From: T1SED10-198M sp003554345 [NCBI: Candidatus Sumerlaeota bacterium]
GTDB lineage: Bacteria > Sumerlaeota > T1SED10-198M
Assembly (NCBI GenBank): GCA_003554345.1
Contig: PWGE01000118.1
Coordinates: 1-6,763 of the forward strand
Reading direction: 5' to 3'
Length of the DNA: 6,763 nucleotides
Under the pieces are notes generated by a model, which was not told the DNA's origin, searched no databases, and saw only the letters and a program-made list of their open reading frames with translations. Numbering within the stretch: the first letter of the stretch is position 1; each line of letters starts with the position of its first letter. Shown here piece after piece: positions 6,232-6,763 of the stretch. Made by a program: the position numbers and the translations under genes.

Positions 6232-6763
6232 TGAAAATAAACCATAAAACAGTTTATTATCTGGTTTCATATGGATCGGTACTGGGTGCCATACTCGTAA
6301 TAGTGGTCAGCTTTCGCTTTCGCCATGAGGACCCTTCTGAATTTATTGCTCAAATAGCAGCCCAGGTTGAACATTTTCAGGAAGTGCAAATGAGGGAAGA
6401 AGAACCTGATAGTGAGGAGGAATATGCTGAGGAAACTCCTTACCAGACGATTACCAGGGATATTTCCATTGCTTATGAAGGACTTGACGAACGTAATCCC
6501 TTTGAAGTGCTTATTGAGCCTCCTGAACCGGAAGAGCCTGAACCGGAACCGGTGCCGGAATTTGATATAACCTATACCACCAGAAACTGGCGTATTATGG
6601 GGCCCATGCGGGGCAATCCTGATTTGGGCAGAGAGGATAAAATGCTCATAGAAACGGAACGGGATGCAGAAGAACCTCTCCAGGTGAAAGAAGAAGATAC
6701 AGTAGAAGCGGAAAGTCGTGAGCGGGGAACAGTGGAAATTGAAATTAGAGAAATAAATATCGA
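6231..6763 (+). CDS. Probable GspC/PilP-like inner-membrane protein (3'-truncated)
   Basis: The frame opens at ATG 6231 and stays open to the window end (177 full codons seen). The protein has a short cytoplasmic end, a membrane segment at about 8-27 and then basic residues (RFRH). A polar, acidic periplasmic stretch (about 32-80) leads to the motif DERNPFEVL (86-94), like the R-(D/N)-P-F that precedes the folded domain in PilP and GspC. A Pro/Glu linker follows (97-109, PPEPEEPEPEPVP). From Trp120, the sequence WRIMGPMRGNP, then DKMLIETE, PLQVKEEDTV and TVEIEIREINI resembles the start of a GspC homology region/PilP beta domain (strand, Gly turn, strand, 'V..-D.V' strand). GspC links the platform to the secretin in known systems. 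The position directly after gspM corresponds to pilP after pilO. Topology is well supported; the family call is inference from weak motifs and context. A weak ribosome site (TGGA, 6217-6220) precedes the start. Confidence 0.68.
   Translation, partial: MKINHKTVYYLVSYGSVLGAILVIVVSFRFRHEDPSEFIAQIAAQVEHFQEVQMREEEPDSEEEYAEETPYQTITRDISIAYEGLDERNPFEVLIEPPEPEEPEPEPVPEFDITYTTRNWRIMGPMRGNPDLGREDKMLIETERDAEEPLQVKEEDTVEAESRERGTVEIEIREINI
6519..6560 (+). repeat. Short tandem repeat coding the Pro/Glu linker
   Basis: CCTGAACCGGAA occurs twice, 15 bases apart (6522 and 6537), flanked by related GAGCCT and CCGGAA pieces. It encodes the alternating Pro-Glu run of the GspC/PilP-like protein. The period is a multiple of three, so unit gain or loss would change linker length without shifting the frame. 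Confidence 0.6.

Overview
The window is one continuous plus-strand gene block from a diderm (Gram-negative-type) bacterium. It encodes most of the inner-membrane platform and minor pseudopilins of a type II secretion system (T2SS, general secretion pathway). No tRNA, rRNA, mobile element, CRISPR array, convincing promoter or terminator is visible, and both ends cut through genes, so the operon continues on both sides. The base composition is moderate to slightly AT-rich. No taxonomic marker is present. The divergent, enlarged and acidic pseudopilins and the gene order argue against a classical gammaproteobacterial system, but I cannot name the lineage.

Layout. A 5'-truncated gspF (1-1094) encodes the platform protein. 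It is followed by four genes for prepilin-type proteins, with all starts overlapping the preceding gene: gspH-like (1094-1696), gspI (1645-2151), gspJ (2141-3076) and gspK (3054-4277). Next come the assembly-platform genes gspL (4274-5659, a PilM-like cytoplasmic domain joined to a PilN-like membrane and periplasmic part) and gspM (5685-6206, PilO-like). A 3'-truncated gene (6231-6763) follows; it encodes a single-pass membrane protein with a Pro/Glu-rich linker and a probable GspC/PilP-type domain.

How the genes work together. In T2SS biology, GspF, GspL, GspM and GspC form the inner-membrane platform that couples the cytoplasmic ATPase GspE to pseudopilus growth. GspH, GspI, GspJ and GspK are minor pseudopilins, with GspK-I-J forming the tip. 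GspC links the platform to the outer-membrane secretin GspD. The ATPase, secretin, prepilin peptidase and major pseudopilin GspG are not in the window. GspE may lie upstream of gspF, and the secretin may lie downstream of the last gene.

Main points of interest: (1) the GspC/PilP-like gene follows gspM, an order that mirrors pilMNOP(Q) of type IV pili rather than the classical gspC-first order; (2) no gspG lies between gspF and gspH, where it usually sits; (3) a 52-base overlap encodes the acidic GspH tail and the Arg-rich GspI leader in two frames; (4) the only two intergenic gaps (L-M and M-C) each contain a tiny ORF that ends at or beside the next start codon. This is a recognisable machine in an unusual arrangement, not evidence of an entirely new system.
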